DNA from: Natrinema altunense
GTDB lineage: Archaea > Halobacteriota > Halobacteria > Halobacteriales > Natrialbaceae
NCBI RefSeq assembly: GCF_000731985.1
Contig: NZ_JNCS01000004.1
Location: forward strand, 310,001-374,000
Reading direction: 5' to 3'
DNA: 64,000 nucleotides
Under the pieces are notes generated by a model. It was not told the origin of the DNA and did no database searches. It was given only the letters and a program-made list of their open reading frames with translations. Positions 7,468 through 16,339 of the stretch are shown here, in pieces. Both the position numbers and the translations under genes were made by a program. Within the stretch, counting starts at the first letter, position 1. Each line of letters opens with the position of its first letter.

Positions 7468-9072
7468 TCACTCGAGCGTGTACCGATCGAACCGCCGTAC
7501 TGCCACCTGATAACAGCCGTATCCGAGTCCTCCTTCCAGCGAGAGCCACACCAGTACCGACACGCCCTGAGCGATCGTTGCTGCCGCACCGTCGCGCAAA
7601 AGCAACTGTGGGCCGATGAGAGCGCCGATTCCGACCAGTCCGAGCGACAGTACGGTCGTCGAGTAGATCACGATCGCCGACAAACTCGGCGGGACTACGG
7701 CCCGCCGACGGCTGACTCGTATCGCGCCGAATCGGGGAAAGCGCATGCCGACGGCGAGTGCGATCCCGATAGCGGCCGCTCCGTGAACGCCGACCCAGAG
7801 ACCGAGTCCGAGCGCGAGCGGAAGCGCCGATGTCGCGATGCTGATCGCACTTCCGGCCGCGACGAGCAGCGGAACGCCGACGATCCCGCTCGGCAGTGCG
7901 GTTCCCCGCACGAACTGACTCCCGTCGACCGGCGACGTCACCGTCGCCGGTAACGCCGCTCCGTCGTCACCGAGCGGATTCAGCGTCAGGAAGCCGCCGA
8001 CGAACCACGACCCGAGAAGGCCGACGGCGATCGGAAGCAGGGACCGCCCGGCCGTCGACCGTGCCAGATCGACTAGCAACCACGCGCCGACGAGCAGCGG
8101 GAGGCCGAGATGCGAGATGCGCGTCGGGTCGCGTTTCACTCGTTGGATCGACCGCCACGCGACGTACCGCGTCGGGCGGTCGATCCGTCCTCGCAGGCGA
8201 GGGAACGGTCGCGGTCGCTCGCCCGCGGCCGCCGTCCCTCGAGCGCTCCGGTTCGATTCCACCTCGTCGAGCCAGAGCCGGGTCGCGAACCGCTCGGTCA
8301 CTGACCCGCCCGCGTAGCCGATCCCGACCGTTCCGAGCACCACGCCGAAAGCCCGGGCCTGGCTCGCCGCGATCGGCGTCCCGACGACGAAGAGATCGCC
8401 GTACCAACTCGTCGGCAGCCGCGCAGCGAGTTCCGGACTCGTGCTCAGTCGTGCCATCACGCCGGCGACGACGAGCGCGCCGAGGAGGGCCAGCCCACCG
8501 GCCACGTACCCCGTCTTCCAGCGGGAACGGCGACTCCAGACGGCGACCACGGCACCGATCGCGGAGCCGGAGCAGACGCTGCTCGTTAGAAAGAGGACGG
8601 TGGCAAGCGGCACCGTCAGAATCGGAACGGACGTACCGGCACCGGTGGCGAATCCGATGCCGAGGACGCCGACCGGGAGGCCGACGAACGCCAACCCACG
8701 CAGGAACTCCGCGGAGAGAACGCCGATCGTCACTGCCCTCGGTCGGACGCTCGTCAGTACCAGCGACGGGGCGTCGATATCGATCGTTCGGACCGCCGCT
8801 CGCTGGCCGAACACGGCGGTACTCGACAACCAGAGCAGCGTCACGAGCAACCCGACCACCGGCGGTAACGACGGCTCGGCTCGAGCCGCGAGTTCGGCCG
8901 TTCGACCTTGGACGACCAGCGCCATCACCCCGAAATAGAGCGTTCCGAAGAGACCGGCACCGGCGAGTAACGCGAGTCGGACGCGGTCCCGCTTGAGCGT
9001 CCGCCAGTCCCGCACCACGTCGACGTACCCGAGCCGCAGTCCGTGGACGAGAGTCCGATCGTGTCGTGCCAT
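7468..9072 (-). CDS. ABC-2-like membrane protein without a neighbouring ATPase
   Basis: A 534-residue protein with roughly a dozen hydrophobic segments in two halves separated by a soluble linker (about residues 255-300, rich in Arg and Pro). The layout, with a cytoplasmic N-terminus followed by helix pairs and a repeat of the same pattern, resembles haloarchaeal ABC-2-type permease proteins that normally pair with an ATPase. No ATPase gene lies on either side, which is unusual; it may borrow one from elsewhere. It is the last gene of a minus-strand operon, 13 bases after the 69-residue membrane protein. Being four kilobases from halC8, it is a candidate for peptide export or self-protection, which is inference from position. 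Confidence 0.7.
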   Translation of the reverse strand: MARHDRTLVHGLRLGYVDVVRDWRTLKRDRVRLALLAGAGLFGTLYFGVMALVVQGRTAELAARAEPSLPPVVGLLVTLLWLSSTAVFGQRAAVRTIDIDAPSLVLTSVRPRAVTIGVLSAEFLRGLAFVGLPVGVLGIGFATGAGTSVPILTVPLATVLFLTSSVCSGSAIGAVVAVWSRRSRWKTGYVAGGLALLGALVVAGVMARLSTSPELAARLPTSWYGDLFVVGTPIAASQARAFGVVLGTVGIGYAGGSVTERFATRLWLDEVESNRSARGTAAAGERPRPFPRLRGRIDRPTRYVAWRSIQRVKRDPTRISHLGLPLLVGAWLLVDLARSTAGRSLLPIAVGLLGSWFVGGFLTLNPLGDDGAALPATVTSPVDGSQFVRGTALPSGIVGVPLLVAAGSAISIATSALPLALGLGLWVGVHGAAAIGIALAVGMRFPRFGAIRVSRRRAVVPPSLSAIVIYSTTVLSLGLVGIGALIGPQLLLRDGAAATIAQGVSVLVWLSLEGGLGYGCYQVAVRRFDRYTLE

Positions 9073-9085
9073 TTCTCGGGGGCGA

Positions 9086-9295
9086 CTACGACTTGGCGTA
9101 TTTTATTCCGCCGTAGTATATCACTCCCAAGAACACACCGGAACCGATCGCTTCGATGAACGATGGGTCCTCTCCGTTGTAGATGCTGAACCCGACATCG
9201 ATGGCGAAAACGATGAGCATCGCGATAACTGCGTGAAGGAGATCGTTTTCCTTCAACACCTGATTCACCCGTCCAAACATGGAGGATTCTGTCAT
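9086..9295 (-). CDS. small membrane protein upstream of the ABC-2-like gene
   Basis: 69 residues with an amphipathic N-terminus (MFGRVNQVLKENDLL) and two hydrophobic segments (about 20-36 and 47-62), ending GGIKYAKS. No family recognised. I chose ATG 9295; a GTG at 9310 is in frame. The ATG overlaps the stop of an upstream tiny frame by ATGA, and the ABC-2-like gene begins 13 bases downstream, so it is probably co-transcribed and co-translated with both. It may be an accessory subunit of that membrane protein. Confidence 0.6.
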   Translation of the reverse strand: MTESSMFGRVNQVLKENDLLHAVIAMLIVFAIDVGFSIYNGEDPSFIEAIGSGVFLGVIYYGGIKYAKS

Positions 9296-9501
9296 CGTTG
9301 TCGGTTCCACGGTGATCGGTCACTGCTCGCCGGGGCCGCTATCGCCTGCCCGAGTCTTCCCGCGATCACACTGCGTTCGCCGTCGGCGGTCGAGAGCCCG
9401 ACTGTCTCGGACCGTGGTGGTTGGTTTCGCATCGAGCCATCGCCGCTTGCCGACGCCTCCCGGCCGGGCTGAGAGCCGCTTCTCTGTGGTGACTGATTCA
9501 T
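9292..9501 (-). CDS. possible tiny hydrophilic leader gene of the ABC-2-like operon
   Basis: A 69-codon frame beginning MNQSPQRSGSQPGREASAS and ending SSDRSPWNRQR, with no cysteine, no signal sequence and no known domain. Two things favour it. Its stop overlaps the next start by ATGA, and an AT-rich TATA candidate (9531-9543, reading AACATATATTTCG on this strand) is about 35 bases before its ATG. Against it are the low-complexity hydrophilic composition and third positions less GC-biased than in neighbouring genes. If it is not translated, 9296-9501 would be the 5' leader of the operon. The rest of the gap up to 9677 shows nothing else. Confidence 0.35.
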   Translation of the reverse strand: MNQSPQRSGSQPGREASASGDGSMRNQPPRSETVGLSTADGERSVIAGRLGQAIAAPASSDRSPWNRQR

Positions 9502-9677
9502 GTTCCGAAACTCACATGTGGATTTCTCTTACCGAAATATATGTTTTATGGTCATACTGGACCGCTACGAACGGATCTGCAGCCGACCGACGGGTCTCTC
9601 CTTCGAGACCAGCCGTCTCCCTGTCCACTACCGCCGTTCTCCGCTACAATTTTCACCGGTCCCGTCGTCCGTTCGGC

Positions 9678-10280
9678 ATGGTCAGCACCCGGACGTTCAT
9701 CAACGCGGTCATCGGTGCCATCGTCGGCGTCGTGCTCTCGTTTATCCCCGGCTCGACCATCCTCGGCGGAGCCGTCGCGGGCTTTCTCGAGGGGCCCGAC
9801 GAACGAGCGGGGACGGTCGCGGGGGTCATAGCCGGGCTCGTCATGTTCCTCCCGATCGCGACCGGAGGGGCCCTCGTCTTCGGGTTCCTCGGGCTGGGAC
9901 TCCTCGGCGGCGCTCCGGGCGGCGGCATCGCCGTCCTCTCGATTTTCGTCGTCATCGCCCTCTTGGTCGTGCTCGCTTACACCGTCGGACTCTCGGCTCT
10001 CGGTGGGTATCTAGGGGCTTACCTCGCATGCGAGTATCCCGATACACGACGACGGACGCGGGACACGATCGGATTCTCGACGGCGTCGGAGCACCCGTCG
10101 CGCACTGCCGACGTCCCGCCGCCCTCGGATCGGGACGCCGATTCGCTGTCGACTCGAGACCGCGATCCCGATACGATGCGTGGGTGGGACCGCGACGGGC
10201 GGTCGGATCGAGAACCGTCGGACGGATCCGACGAAGATCGCTACCCGGACCGTGACCGAGATCGCGAGCCGAAGCGCTGA
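9678..10280 (+). CDS. DUF5518-like small membrane protein with charged tail
   Basis: 200 residues. Seen: four hydrophobic stretches within residues 1-120, with glycine-rich turns (GSTILGGAVAGFLEG, FLGLGLLGGAPGGG), followed by an 80-residue hydrophilic tail very rich in Asp and Arg (RDRDPDTMRGWDRDGRSD). The N-terminal half matches my picture of the haloarchaeal DUF5518 family, whose function is unknown. The tail is unusual in its alternating Asp-Arg composition and may be disordered. The ATG at 9678 is the first Met that leaves the hydrophobic domain intact; the frame is open further upstream but has no convincing protein sequence there. Confidence 0.65.
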   Translation: MVSTRTFINAVIGAIVGVVLSFIPGSTILGGAVAGFLEGPDERAGTVAGVIAGLVMFLPIATGGALVFGFLGLGLLGGAPGGGIAVLSIFVVIALLVVLAYTVGLSALGGYLGAYLACEYPDTRRRTRDTIGFSTASEHPSRTADVPPPSDRDADSLSTRDRDPDTMRGWDRDGRSDREPSDGSDEDRYPDRDRDREPKR

Positions 10281-10347
10281 TCGCGACCGTGAGCGACGCC
10301 GGCCGCTCCGACAGCCGAAAGCGATGCCGAAGCGCTTGCAGCGCGGC

Positions 10348-11664
10348 TTACTCGTATCTGAGCGCGTCGATCGGATCCGTTCGTGCGGCCCGCCAGGCCG
10401 GATACAGGCCGGCGAGAATCCCGACGAGAATCCCGACGCCGATCGCCAGCGCCACGTACTCGAGGGGGTAGACCAGCGGCAGGTCGATGTACTGCGCACC
10501 GAGATAGCCGCCGAGCAGTCCCAGCCCCGTTCCCAGGATCGCGCCGATGACGCCGAGAATCACCGCCTCGGTGAGGAAGAGTCCGAGCACGTCGCGGTTC
10601 TGTGCGCCGACGGCTTTCATGATACCGATCTCACGAGTCCGCTCGGTGACGCTGACGAGCATGATGTTCGCGATGCCGATCGAGCCGACCAGCAGGGAGA
10701 TGGCAGCGATGCCGACGATGAAGTTCCGGAGCAGGGCCAGCACGTCCTGGAGTTGCTGGAGCAGTTCCGTACTCGTCTGGAACGTGACCTCGAGATCGTC
10801 GCCCAACAACTCGCTCGCGTCGGACCGATCGCTCTCGAGGTAGGCAATCGCGCTCTCGCGGGCGGCGTCGATATCGGACTGGGCGGCCGAGTCGGCTTCG
10901 ATAATGATCGCGAGGAAGCGGGCGTCACCGATGCCGGTCCCGTTTTCACCGCCGGCTCCGGTATCGTTCCCGCCATCGCTCCCGTCGCTCCCGCCGCCGA
11001 TTCCCAGCCCGGCCGCCTGCTCCGCGTAGTAGGGATCCGTCGGCACGTAGATCCGCGGCGAGGATTCGAAGCCCTCGAACGGACTCTGTCCCTCGCTGGT
11101 GTCGGTGATGCCGACCACCTCGAGAGTCGTGCGCTCGCCGCCGAGGATCGTCACCGTGAGTTCGTCGCCGAGAGTGACGTTCTCCTCGAACTGGTTCGCC
11201 GCCGCGGGGTTGACCACCGCCTCGCGTTCCCCTCGCTCGAATTGCCTGCCCTCGGCTAGCCTACCCTCGCGGATGTACGACGGCCCCGTGGCGATCAGTC
11301 CGTTCCCCTGTGCGACCGTCTCGTTGCCGTTCGAGATCGCCTGTGTTTGAATCGTCGCGTAGCCGTAGGCCGCCGCCACGTCCGGTTGTGCCGCGACCGA
11401 CTCGAGGTCGTCCGGGGTGAATACGGGCTGAGCTCCCGCCAAGGGGCCACCCTCGGTGTCGGGATCGGCGGCCCAGCCGTAGACGTTGCGCCGGTCATCC
11501 GGGCTGATATCGCCGATAATGCCCGCCTGGAGGCTGGCACCCAGCGTGACGAACGCGATCACCGCCGCGATACCGATCACGATCCCCAGCGTCGTCAGCG
11601 CCGATCGGAGTTTGTGACCGCGAATGGAGCGCCAGGACAGGCGCAGGCTCTCGAGCGGGTTCAT
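10348..11664 (-). CDS. MacB/LolC-type ABC transporter permease
   Basis: 438 residues of the FtsX/MacB family. Seen: an N-terminal helix (about 20-45), a large extracytoplasmic MacB-type domain (about 46-275) and three C-terminal helices of the FtsX domain (about 290-420) containing IGIANIMLVSVTERTREIGIMK, the family's hallmark. The extracytoplasmic domain carries a Gly- and Asp-rich insert (GIGGGSDGSDGGNDTG). It pairs with the ATPase gene just upstream, which overlaps it by 4 bases (ATGA). Family members export lipoproteins, peptides or drugs by a mechanotransmission mechanism. The substrate here is unknown. Confidence 0.9.
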   Translation of the reverse strand: MNPLESLRLSWRSIRGHKLRSALTTLGIVIGIAAVIAFVTLGASLQAGIIGDISPDDRRNVYGWAADPDTEGGPLAGAQPVFTPDDLESVAAQPDVAAAYGYATIQTQAISNGNETVAQGNGLIATGPSYIREGRLAEGRQFERGEREAVVNPAAANQFEENVTLGDELTVTILGGERTTLEVVGITDTSEGQSPFEGFESSPRIYVPTDPYYAEQAAGLGIGGGSDGSDGGNDTGAGGENGTGIGDARFLAIIIEADSAAQSDIDAARESAIAYLESDRSDASELLGDDLEVTFQTSTELLQQLQDVLALLRNFIVGIAAISLLVGSIGIANIMLVSVTERTREIGIMKAVGAQNRDVLGLFLTEAVILGVIGAILGTGLGLLGGYLGAQYIDLPLVYPLEYVALAIGVGILVGILAGLYPAWRAARTDPIDALRYE

Positions 11665-12467
11665 TCGGAATCGGCCTCCCGACGTCCCGTCGGCGACCCC
11701 GTCTCGGCATCGGCGTCCGCGTCGGATGTCGTCTCCGTCCCGCGTCCCGGGTCCACTGCCGACTCACTCTCATCGCCGCGCTCGAGGTCCTCGATCCGCT
11801 CGATGTTCCCATCGAGGAGGTGGACGATGCGGTCGGCGCGGTCGGCGACGTGTCGCTCGTGGGTGACGACGAGCATCGTCGTCCCGGCCGCGTGAAACTC
11901 GTCGAAGAGGTCCAGAATGTCCGCCTCGGTGTCGGTATCGAGGTTCCCCGACGGTTCGTCGGCCAGCACGATCGCCGGGTCGTTGACCAGTGCTCGCGCG
12001 AGGGCCACCCGCTGTCGCTGGCCCCCCGATAGTTCGTTCGGCAGGTGATCCGCGCGGTCGCCGAGGCCCACCCGCTCGAGCAGGTCCCGCGCCCGTTCCC
12101 GGCGTTCGGCCCGATCGATACCCTGGAACAACTGTGGCAGGGCCACGTTCTCGAGGGCGTTCAGCCGCGGCATCAGGTTGAACGTCTGGAAGACGAACCC
12201 AACTTCCGTCCCCCGGAGCCGCGTTCGTTCACGGTCCCCGAGTTCGCCGACCGGCCGGCCGCCGACGACGACCTCGCCCGCCGTCGGCGTGTCCAGACAG
12301 CCCACGAGGTTCATCAGCGTCGACTTGCCGGAACCGCTCGGTCCCATGATCGCGGTGTACGATCCCCGCGACACCGCGAGGGAGACGCCGTCGAGCGCGT
12401 GAACGGGTTCACCGATCCGATAGGTCTTGCGGACGTTCTCGAGGGATACCGCCGTCTCCCGTGCCAT
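11661..12467 (-). CDS. LolD/MacB-type ABC transporter ATPase
   Basis: 268 residues, ATPase partner of the MacB-type permease. Seen: Walker A GPSGSGKST at 42-50, Q-loop in FVFQTFNLMPRL near 91-102 (the NLMP form typical of LolD/MacB), signature LSGGQ at 146-150, Walker B VLADEP at 167-172, and the switch His in VVTHERH. After about residue 225 follows an acidic tail rich in Ser, Asp and Glu, as often in haloarchaea. ATG 12467 follows an A-rich stretch at 12490-12496 (T-rich on the coding strand) that could be the TATA element. First gene of a two-gene operon. Confidence 0.9.
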   Translation of the reverse strand: MARETAVSLENVRKTYRIGEPVHALDGVSLAVSRGSYTAIMGPSGSGKSTLMNLVGCLDTPTAGEVVVGGRPVGELGDRERTRLRGTEVGFVFQTFNLMPRLNALENVALPQLFQGIDRAERRERARDLLERVGLGDRADHLPNELSGGQRQRVALARALVNDPAIVLADEPSGNLDTDTEADILDLFDEFHAAGTTMLVVTHERHVADRADRIVHLLDGNIERIEDLERGDESESAVDPGRGTETTSDADADAETGSPTGRREADSE

Positions 12468-12579
12468 GCAGGATCGTCCACGGACGGTTCAAAAAAAGTT
12501 CGGCGCAACAGCGTGGTCCGCACACGAAGCGGGTCCGCGGTTGTCGGTGCGTACCGAGCCGCGTCGGTCCGATCGGCGG

Positions 12580-12894
12580 CTACCAGTCGCCGCCGGCGGC
12601 TCCTCCTTCCTGCATCGGTTCCGTTCCCGTCTCGTCGCCCCGAACGATGACATACGCGACCAGGACGAGGATGCCGATCGGAAACACGAGGAACAGCGTC
12701 GCCGCGACGCCGATACCCCACAGGAGTTCGTTGTTCTCGCGCTTCGAAGCGTCTTTGTACACCCAGTAGCCGGCACCGGCCGCGATTAGCCCACCGATGA
12801 TGAGCCCGATTATCATCCCGACGAGGACCGCCGTGGAATCGACGTTGGCGGCCTCACCGCCGGCCTGCAGCGGGAGGAGGGCGAGTTGCAACAT
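12580..12894 (-). CDS. small two-helix membrane protein
   Basis: 104 residues with a short N-terminal hydrophobic segment and two strong transmembrane helices (about 22-46 and 57-82) separated by the charged loop VYKDASKRENNELLWG, ending in a Gly-rich tail. The form (glycine-rich helix, YKDA loop, second helix) is common in haloarchaeal phospholipase_D-nuclease-like or DUF-type mini membrane proteins, but I cannot name the family with confidence. ATG 12894 is preceded by an in-frame GTG at 12897. It is a single gene between two ABC transporter operons. Confidence 0.65.
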   Translation of the reverse strand: MLQLALLPLQAGGEAANVDSTAVLVGMIIGLIIGGLIAAGAGYWVYKDASKRENNELLWGIGVAATLFLVFPIGILVLVAYVIVRGDETGTEPMQEGGAAGGDW

Positions 12895-13230
12895 CACACC
12901 ACCCCGCTCGACCCGTTCATCGGTCGACCGTCGGATTTCCTGTGCCGATCGCTGCCGCTCCGATCGACCGTACGCGACGTGAGTTCTTTCATATACAAGT
13001 GATGATAATCGAATAGGTCTTATATTTCTTTCCCAATCATTCTATCAGTGATATACTAGATCGGGCACGAAACGGCGATGCCACTCGGTCGATACCGGCA
13101 CATGCCTCCCCGTTCAGCGGCCGACGTCGGACAGTGCTACCGCCGACTCACTCGTCCACTCGGCGATCGGTTGATATGGGGTACCAAGCAAGGTATTTAT
13201 ATCCGAGCGTAAATCACTTAGATAATTAAC
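12895..13230. other. 336-base divergent intergenic region
   Basis: No convincing gene; a 44-codon plus-strand frame at 13079 was judged fortuitous. The region is AT-rich at 12985-13060. GTATTTATATCC (13191-13202) lies about 34 bases before the GTG at 13231 and is the likely TATA box of the ABC-2 operon. TGTATATGAAAG on the minus strand (12986-12997) is a possible promoter for the membrane protein gene, which would give it a leader of about 70 bases. Confidence 0.45.
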
Positions 13231-14169
13231 GTGACCGCGATCGATATCTCCGGCGTGACGAAACGATACGGCACCGAACTGGCACTCGACGGACTGGACC
13301 TCACCGTCGAGAGCGGAGAAATATACGGCTTCCTCGGCCCTAACGGTGCGGGCAAGTCCACAACGATCAACCTCGTGCTCGATTTCATCCGGCCGACTCG
13401 CGGCGACGTCCGCGTCTTCGACCTGGACGTGCGATCGGATAGCCTCGAGATCCGCAACCGGACTGGCATCCTTCCGGAGGGGGCCACGCTGTACGACCGC
13501 CTGACCGGTCGCCAGCACGTCGAGTTCGCCATCGAATCGAAAGCGGCCGACGACGACCCCGACGAACTCCTCGAGCGGGTCGGGATCGCCGACGCCGCCG
13601 GGAAGAAGGCCGGCGGCTACTCGAAAGGGATGGCCCAACGGCTCATGCTCGCGACGGCCCTCGTCGGCGAGCCCGACCTGCTGATCCTCGACGAGCCGTC
13701 CACTGGCCTCGACCCCAACGGGGCCCGCGAGATGCGGGAAATCATCCGTGAGGAGAACGCCCGCGGTGCGACCATCTTCTTCTCCTCGCACGTCCTCGGG
13801 CAGGTCGAGGCGGTCTGTGACCGCGTCGGCATTCTCCGTGATGGCCACCTGATCGCCGAGGACACCATCGACGGCCTCCGCAACTCGATGCCAACCCAGA
13901 CCCGACTCCGCGTGACGCTCGACCGCATCCCCGACGATTCCGCGACCGCGCTCGAGGCGATCGAATCCATCGACGGCGTGTCGTCGGTGGAACCCGAGGG
14001 CCGGACCCTCGTTGTCGCCTGCGAGGACCGCGCGAAGACGACCGTACTGCGGCGGATCGAGGACCACGGCGTCTCGGTTGAGGACTTCGAAACCGATGAC
14101 TCCTCGCTCGAGGACCTGTTCGTGGCCTACACGTCGAACTCGGCCGGCAGTGCGGGGGTGATACAATGA
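13231..14169 (+). CDS. NatA-type ABC transporter ATPase (ABC-2 exporter)
   Basis: 312 residues. Seen: Walker A GPNGAGKST at 36-44, the signature variant YSKGMAQRL near 130-138 (typical for ABC-2 ATPases, which often have SKGM/SGGM), Walker B LILDEP at 151-156 with the following STGLDP, and the switch His in FFSSHVLGQVE. The last 90 residues form the regulatory C-terminal domain common to this group. GTG is used as start, supported by the TATA candidate at 13191-13202. The stop overlaps the permease start (ATGA). Substrate not readable; family roles include drug, sodium or polysaccharide export. Confidence 0.9.
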   Translation: MTAIDISGVTKRYGTELALDGLDLTVESGEIYGFLGPNGAGKSTTINLVLDFIRPTRGDVRVFDLDVRSDSLEIRNRTGILPEGATLYDRLTGRQHVEFAIESKAADDDPDELLERVGIADAAGKKAGGYSKGMAQRLMLATALVGEPDLLILDEPSTGLDPNGAREMREIIREENARGATIFFSSHVLGQVEAVCDRVGILRDGHLIAEDTIDGLRNSMPTQTRLRVTLDRIPDDSATALEAIESIDGVSSVEPEGRTLVVACEDRAKTTVLRRIEDHGVSVEDFETDDSSLEDLFVAYTSNSAGSAGVIQ

Positions 14170-15008
14170 GTGCGATCACCGTCGCGAAGAAGGACTTCCG
14201 GGATGCGATTCGATCGCGCGTGCTGATCGGGTTGACCGTCCTGTTCGCCCTGTTTACCGTCGGCGGCGCGGCCCTCGCATCGTGGCTCTCGGAACTGTCC
14301 GACGACGCCAGTGCCCAGTCGACGATCGAACTGGTCCTCACTCTCCAGGCACCCGCCGGGTTTCTCGTCCCTATCATCGCCCTGATCGTCGGATACGGTG
14401 CGATCGCCGGCGAGCGAGAGAGTGGCAGTTTGAAGTTTCTGCTCGGGCTCCCGCACCGCCGTCGCGATGTCGTTCTCGGGAAAGTGCTCGGCCGGACCGG
14501 CGTCGTGGCCGTTTCGATCTTCGTGGGCTTTACCATCGGCCTGCTCGGCCTCTTCGCGTTCGTCGGGTCGGTCTCGCTCACCGATTACGTCGCGTTCACC
14601 GCCGTGACGATACTGTTCGGACTCGTCTACGTCGCCATCGGTGTCGGGCTCTCCGCGATGACGCGGTCGACGACCAGAGCGGCGGTCGGTGCGCTCAGCG
14701 TCGTGATCCTGTTCAAAGTCCTCTGGGGGACCGCCGGTACGATCCTCCTCTATGTGATCGAGGGGGCGTTCTTGGTGGAGTCTCCGCCAGACTGGTATCT
14801 CGTCTACAACGCGATATCACCGGACGCCGCCTACGGCTCCGCGATCGGTGCCGTCCTGAGCCGATCCGATCCCACGCTTGCCAGTGCGTACGACATCTCG
14901 TCGTTGCCGCTCGTCGCCGAGCCCTGGTTCGGATTCGTTATCCTCGCGATCTGGGCCGCTGTCCCGATCGGACTCGGCCTTTGGCGGTTCGACTACGTCG
15001 ATCTCTGA
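14166..15008 (+). CDS. ABC-2-type transporter permease
   Basis: 280 residues with six hydrophobic segments, partner of the ATPase just upstream (4-base overlap). Seen: a cytoplasmic N-terminus (AKKDFRDAIRSRVLIGL, the usual ABC-2 opening), an early helix, a central block of helices and a terminal helix ending GLWRFDYVDL. The sequence GERESGSLKFLLGLPHRRRDVVLGK between the second and third helix is the coupling region characteristic of haloarchaeal ABC-2 permeases. Substrate unknown. Confidence 0.88.
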   Translation: MSAITVAKKDFRDAIRSRVLIGLTVLFALFTVGGAALASWLSELSDDASAQSTIELVLTLQAPAGFLVPIIALIVGYGAIAGERESGSLKFLLGLPHRRRDVVLGKVLGRTGVVAVSIFVGFTIGLLGLFAFVGSVSLTDYVAFTAVTILFGLVYVAIGVGLSAMTRSTTRAAVGALSVVILFKVLWGTAGTILLYVIEGAFLVESPPDWYLVYNAISPDAAYGSAIGAVLSRSDPTLASAYDISSLPLVAEPWFGFVILAIWAAVPIGLGLWRFDYVDL

Positions 15009-15095
15009 TACGGTCGGTCGTAGCTGCCACCCGGTGACGCTATGGGCCGGAGCGGAGGTGCAACGTTTTTCTCGCCGCCGCTCGCTTGCACACCC

Positions 15096-15803
15096 ATGAA
15101 GACGGACGGCGGTTCCGACGCGGCGAAACGGCGCGCCGGTGAACGGGCGGCCGAGGACATCGAGAACGGATTCGTGGTCGGACTCGGCACCGGGTCGACG
15201 ACCGCCCACGCCATCCGTGCGATCGGGCGGGCGATCGACGACGGCCTCGACATCCGGGGTATCCCGACCTCGTTTCAAGCCCGGCAACTGGCGCTGGAAG
15301 TCGGGATACCTCTAACTGATCTCGACGCCATCGACGGCGTCGACCTCGCGATCGACGGTGCCGATCGGGTCGTCGACGCGCCCGACACCACCGCTCACGG
15401 CGCGCTCATCAAGGGCGGCGGTGCGGCCCACGCGCGCGAGAAACTCGTCGATACGGCCGCGGACCGGTTCGTCGTCGTCGCCGACCCCTCGAAGCTGACC
15501 GCCCGACTCGAGCGCTCGGTTCCCGTCGAAGTGCTCCCCGACGCACACACCGTCGTCGCGGACCGCCTCGCCGAACTGGGCGGCGAGGCGACCCTCAGAG
15601 CGGCCGAACGAAAGGACGGACCGGTCGTGACCGACAACGGCAATCTGGTACTGGACTGCGAGTTCGGACCGATCGACGATCCTGACGGACTGGCGACGCG
15701 GCTCTCACGGCTCCCGGGTGTCGTCGAACACGGGCTGTTCGTCGGCGTGGCCGACGCGACCTACGTCGGCACCGACGACGGCGTCGACGTCCGCCGGTAC
15801 TGA
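15096..15803 (+). CDS. rpiA: ribose-5-phosphate isomerase A
   Basis: 235 residues. It interconverts ribose 5-phosphate and ribulose 5-phosphate, feeding nucleotide and histidine synthesis. Seen: phosphate-binding GLGTGSTTAHAI (29-40), the IDGADRV motif (86-92), and KGGGAAHAREK (about 105-115), which holds the catalytic Glu in the family. Length equals that of other RpiA proteins. ATG 15096 is chosen because an AACGTTTTTC element lies about 30 bases upstream and the proteins of this family begin at this point; the open frame extends 54 bases further without family similarity. Confidence 0.95.
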   Translation: MKTDGGSDAAKRRAGERAAEDIENGFVVGLGTGSTTAHAIRAIGRAIDDGLDIRGIPTSFQARQLALEVGIPLTDLDAIDGVDLAIDGADRVVDAPDTTAHGALIKGGGAAHAREKLVDTAADRFVVVADPSKLTARLERSVPVEVLPDAHTVVADRLAELGGEATLRAAERKDGPVVTDNGNLVLDCEFGPIDDPDGLATRLSRLPGVVEHGLFVGVADATYVGTDDGVDVRRY

Positions 15804-15886
15804 GTCGCTCGCCGCGGTCGCCGGTTTCGCTCGGTGGAATCAGCGTATTCGAGTCGACGACGAGTCCCGCGGTCGTCACACTCTCG

Positions 15887-16339
15887 TCATCCCGAGCGAC
15901 GCCGTCGCCAGCGCGGGGACCGATCCGCGCCGTCCCGGTCCTCGTCGGTCGTCTCCGTCCCCGGCCGCTGCGAGAGCAGGGTCACGGTCAGATAGAGCAC
16001 ACCCAGCAGCCGCGCTGCGGGGACTACCCACGGCTGTAACTCGAGTCGGTCCGTCTCGGCGTAGACCAGGTGCTGGCTGAGTTCGATGATCGGTCGGGGA
16101 ACGAGGACGAGCGCCAGGCCCGCGGCCCCGAGCAGCGCGGAGACGAGCGTCGATCCCTGGCGACCACGGACGAGCAACCAGACGAAAACGAGCCCCTCGA
16201 GTCGCGCCCCCGTCAGCGCCAACGGCCGTCGCTCGGTCTTGCCGGGGTTTCGCAGCCCGATCCGTTCGCACAGCCGGATGATCGGCTCCGGTTTGAGGAT
16301 CTCGACGACCCCGAAGCCGATCAAGAGTTCGCGCAACAT
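15887..16339 (-). CDS. uncharacterised small membrane protein
   Basis: 150 residues. Seen: an N-terminal amphipathic stretch ([19 protein letters not shown]), two or three hydrophobic segments (about 45-60, 64-84 and 105-122), and a positively charged tail rich in Arg. No family recognised with certainty. It is divergent from the IPP isomerase gene (136 bases between starts) and convergent with rpiA. ATG 16339 is the only ATG that gives a sensible N-terminus. Confidence 0.6.
   Translation of the reverse strand: MLRELLIGFGVVEILKPEPIIRLCERIGLRNPGKTERRPLALTGARLEGLVFVWLLVRGRQGSTLVSALLGAAGLALVLVPRPIIELSQHLVYAETDRLELQPWVVPAARLLGVLYLTVTLLSQRPGTETTDEDRDGADRSPRWRRRRSG

Noticed and set aside
13079-13213. 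44-codon plus-strand frame in the divergent gap
   Set aside because: Overlaps the promoter of the ABC-2 operon and has no family resemblance.
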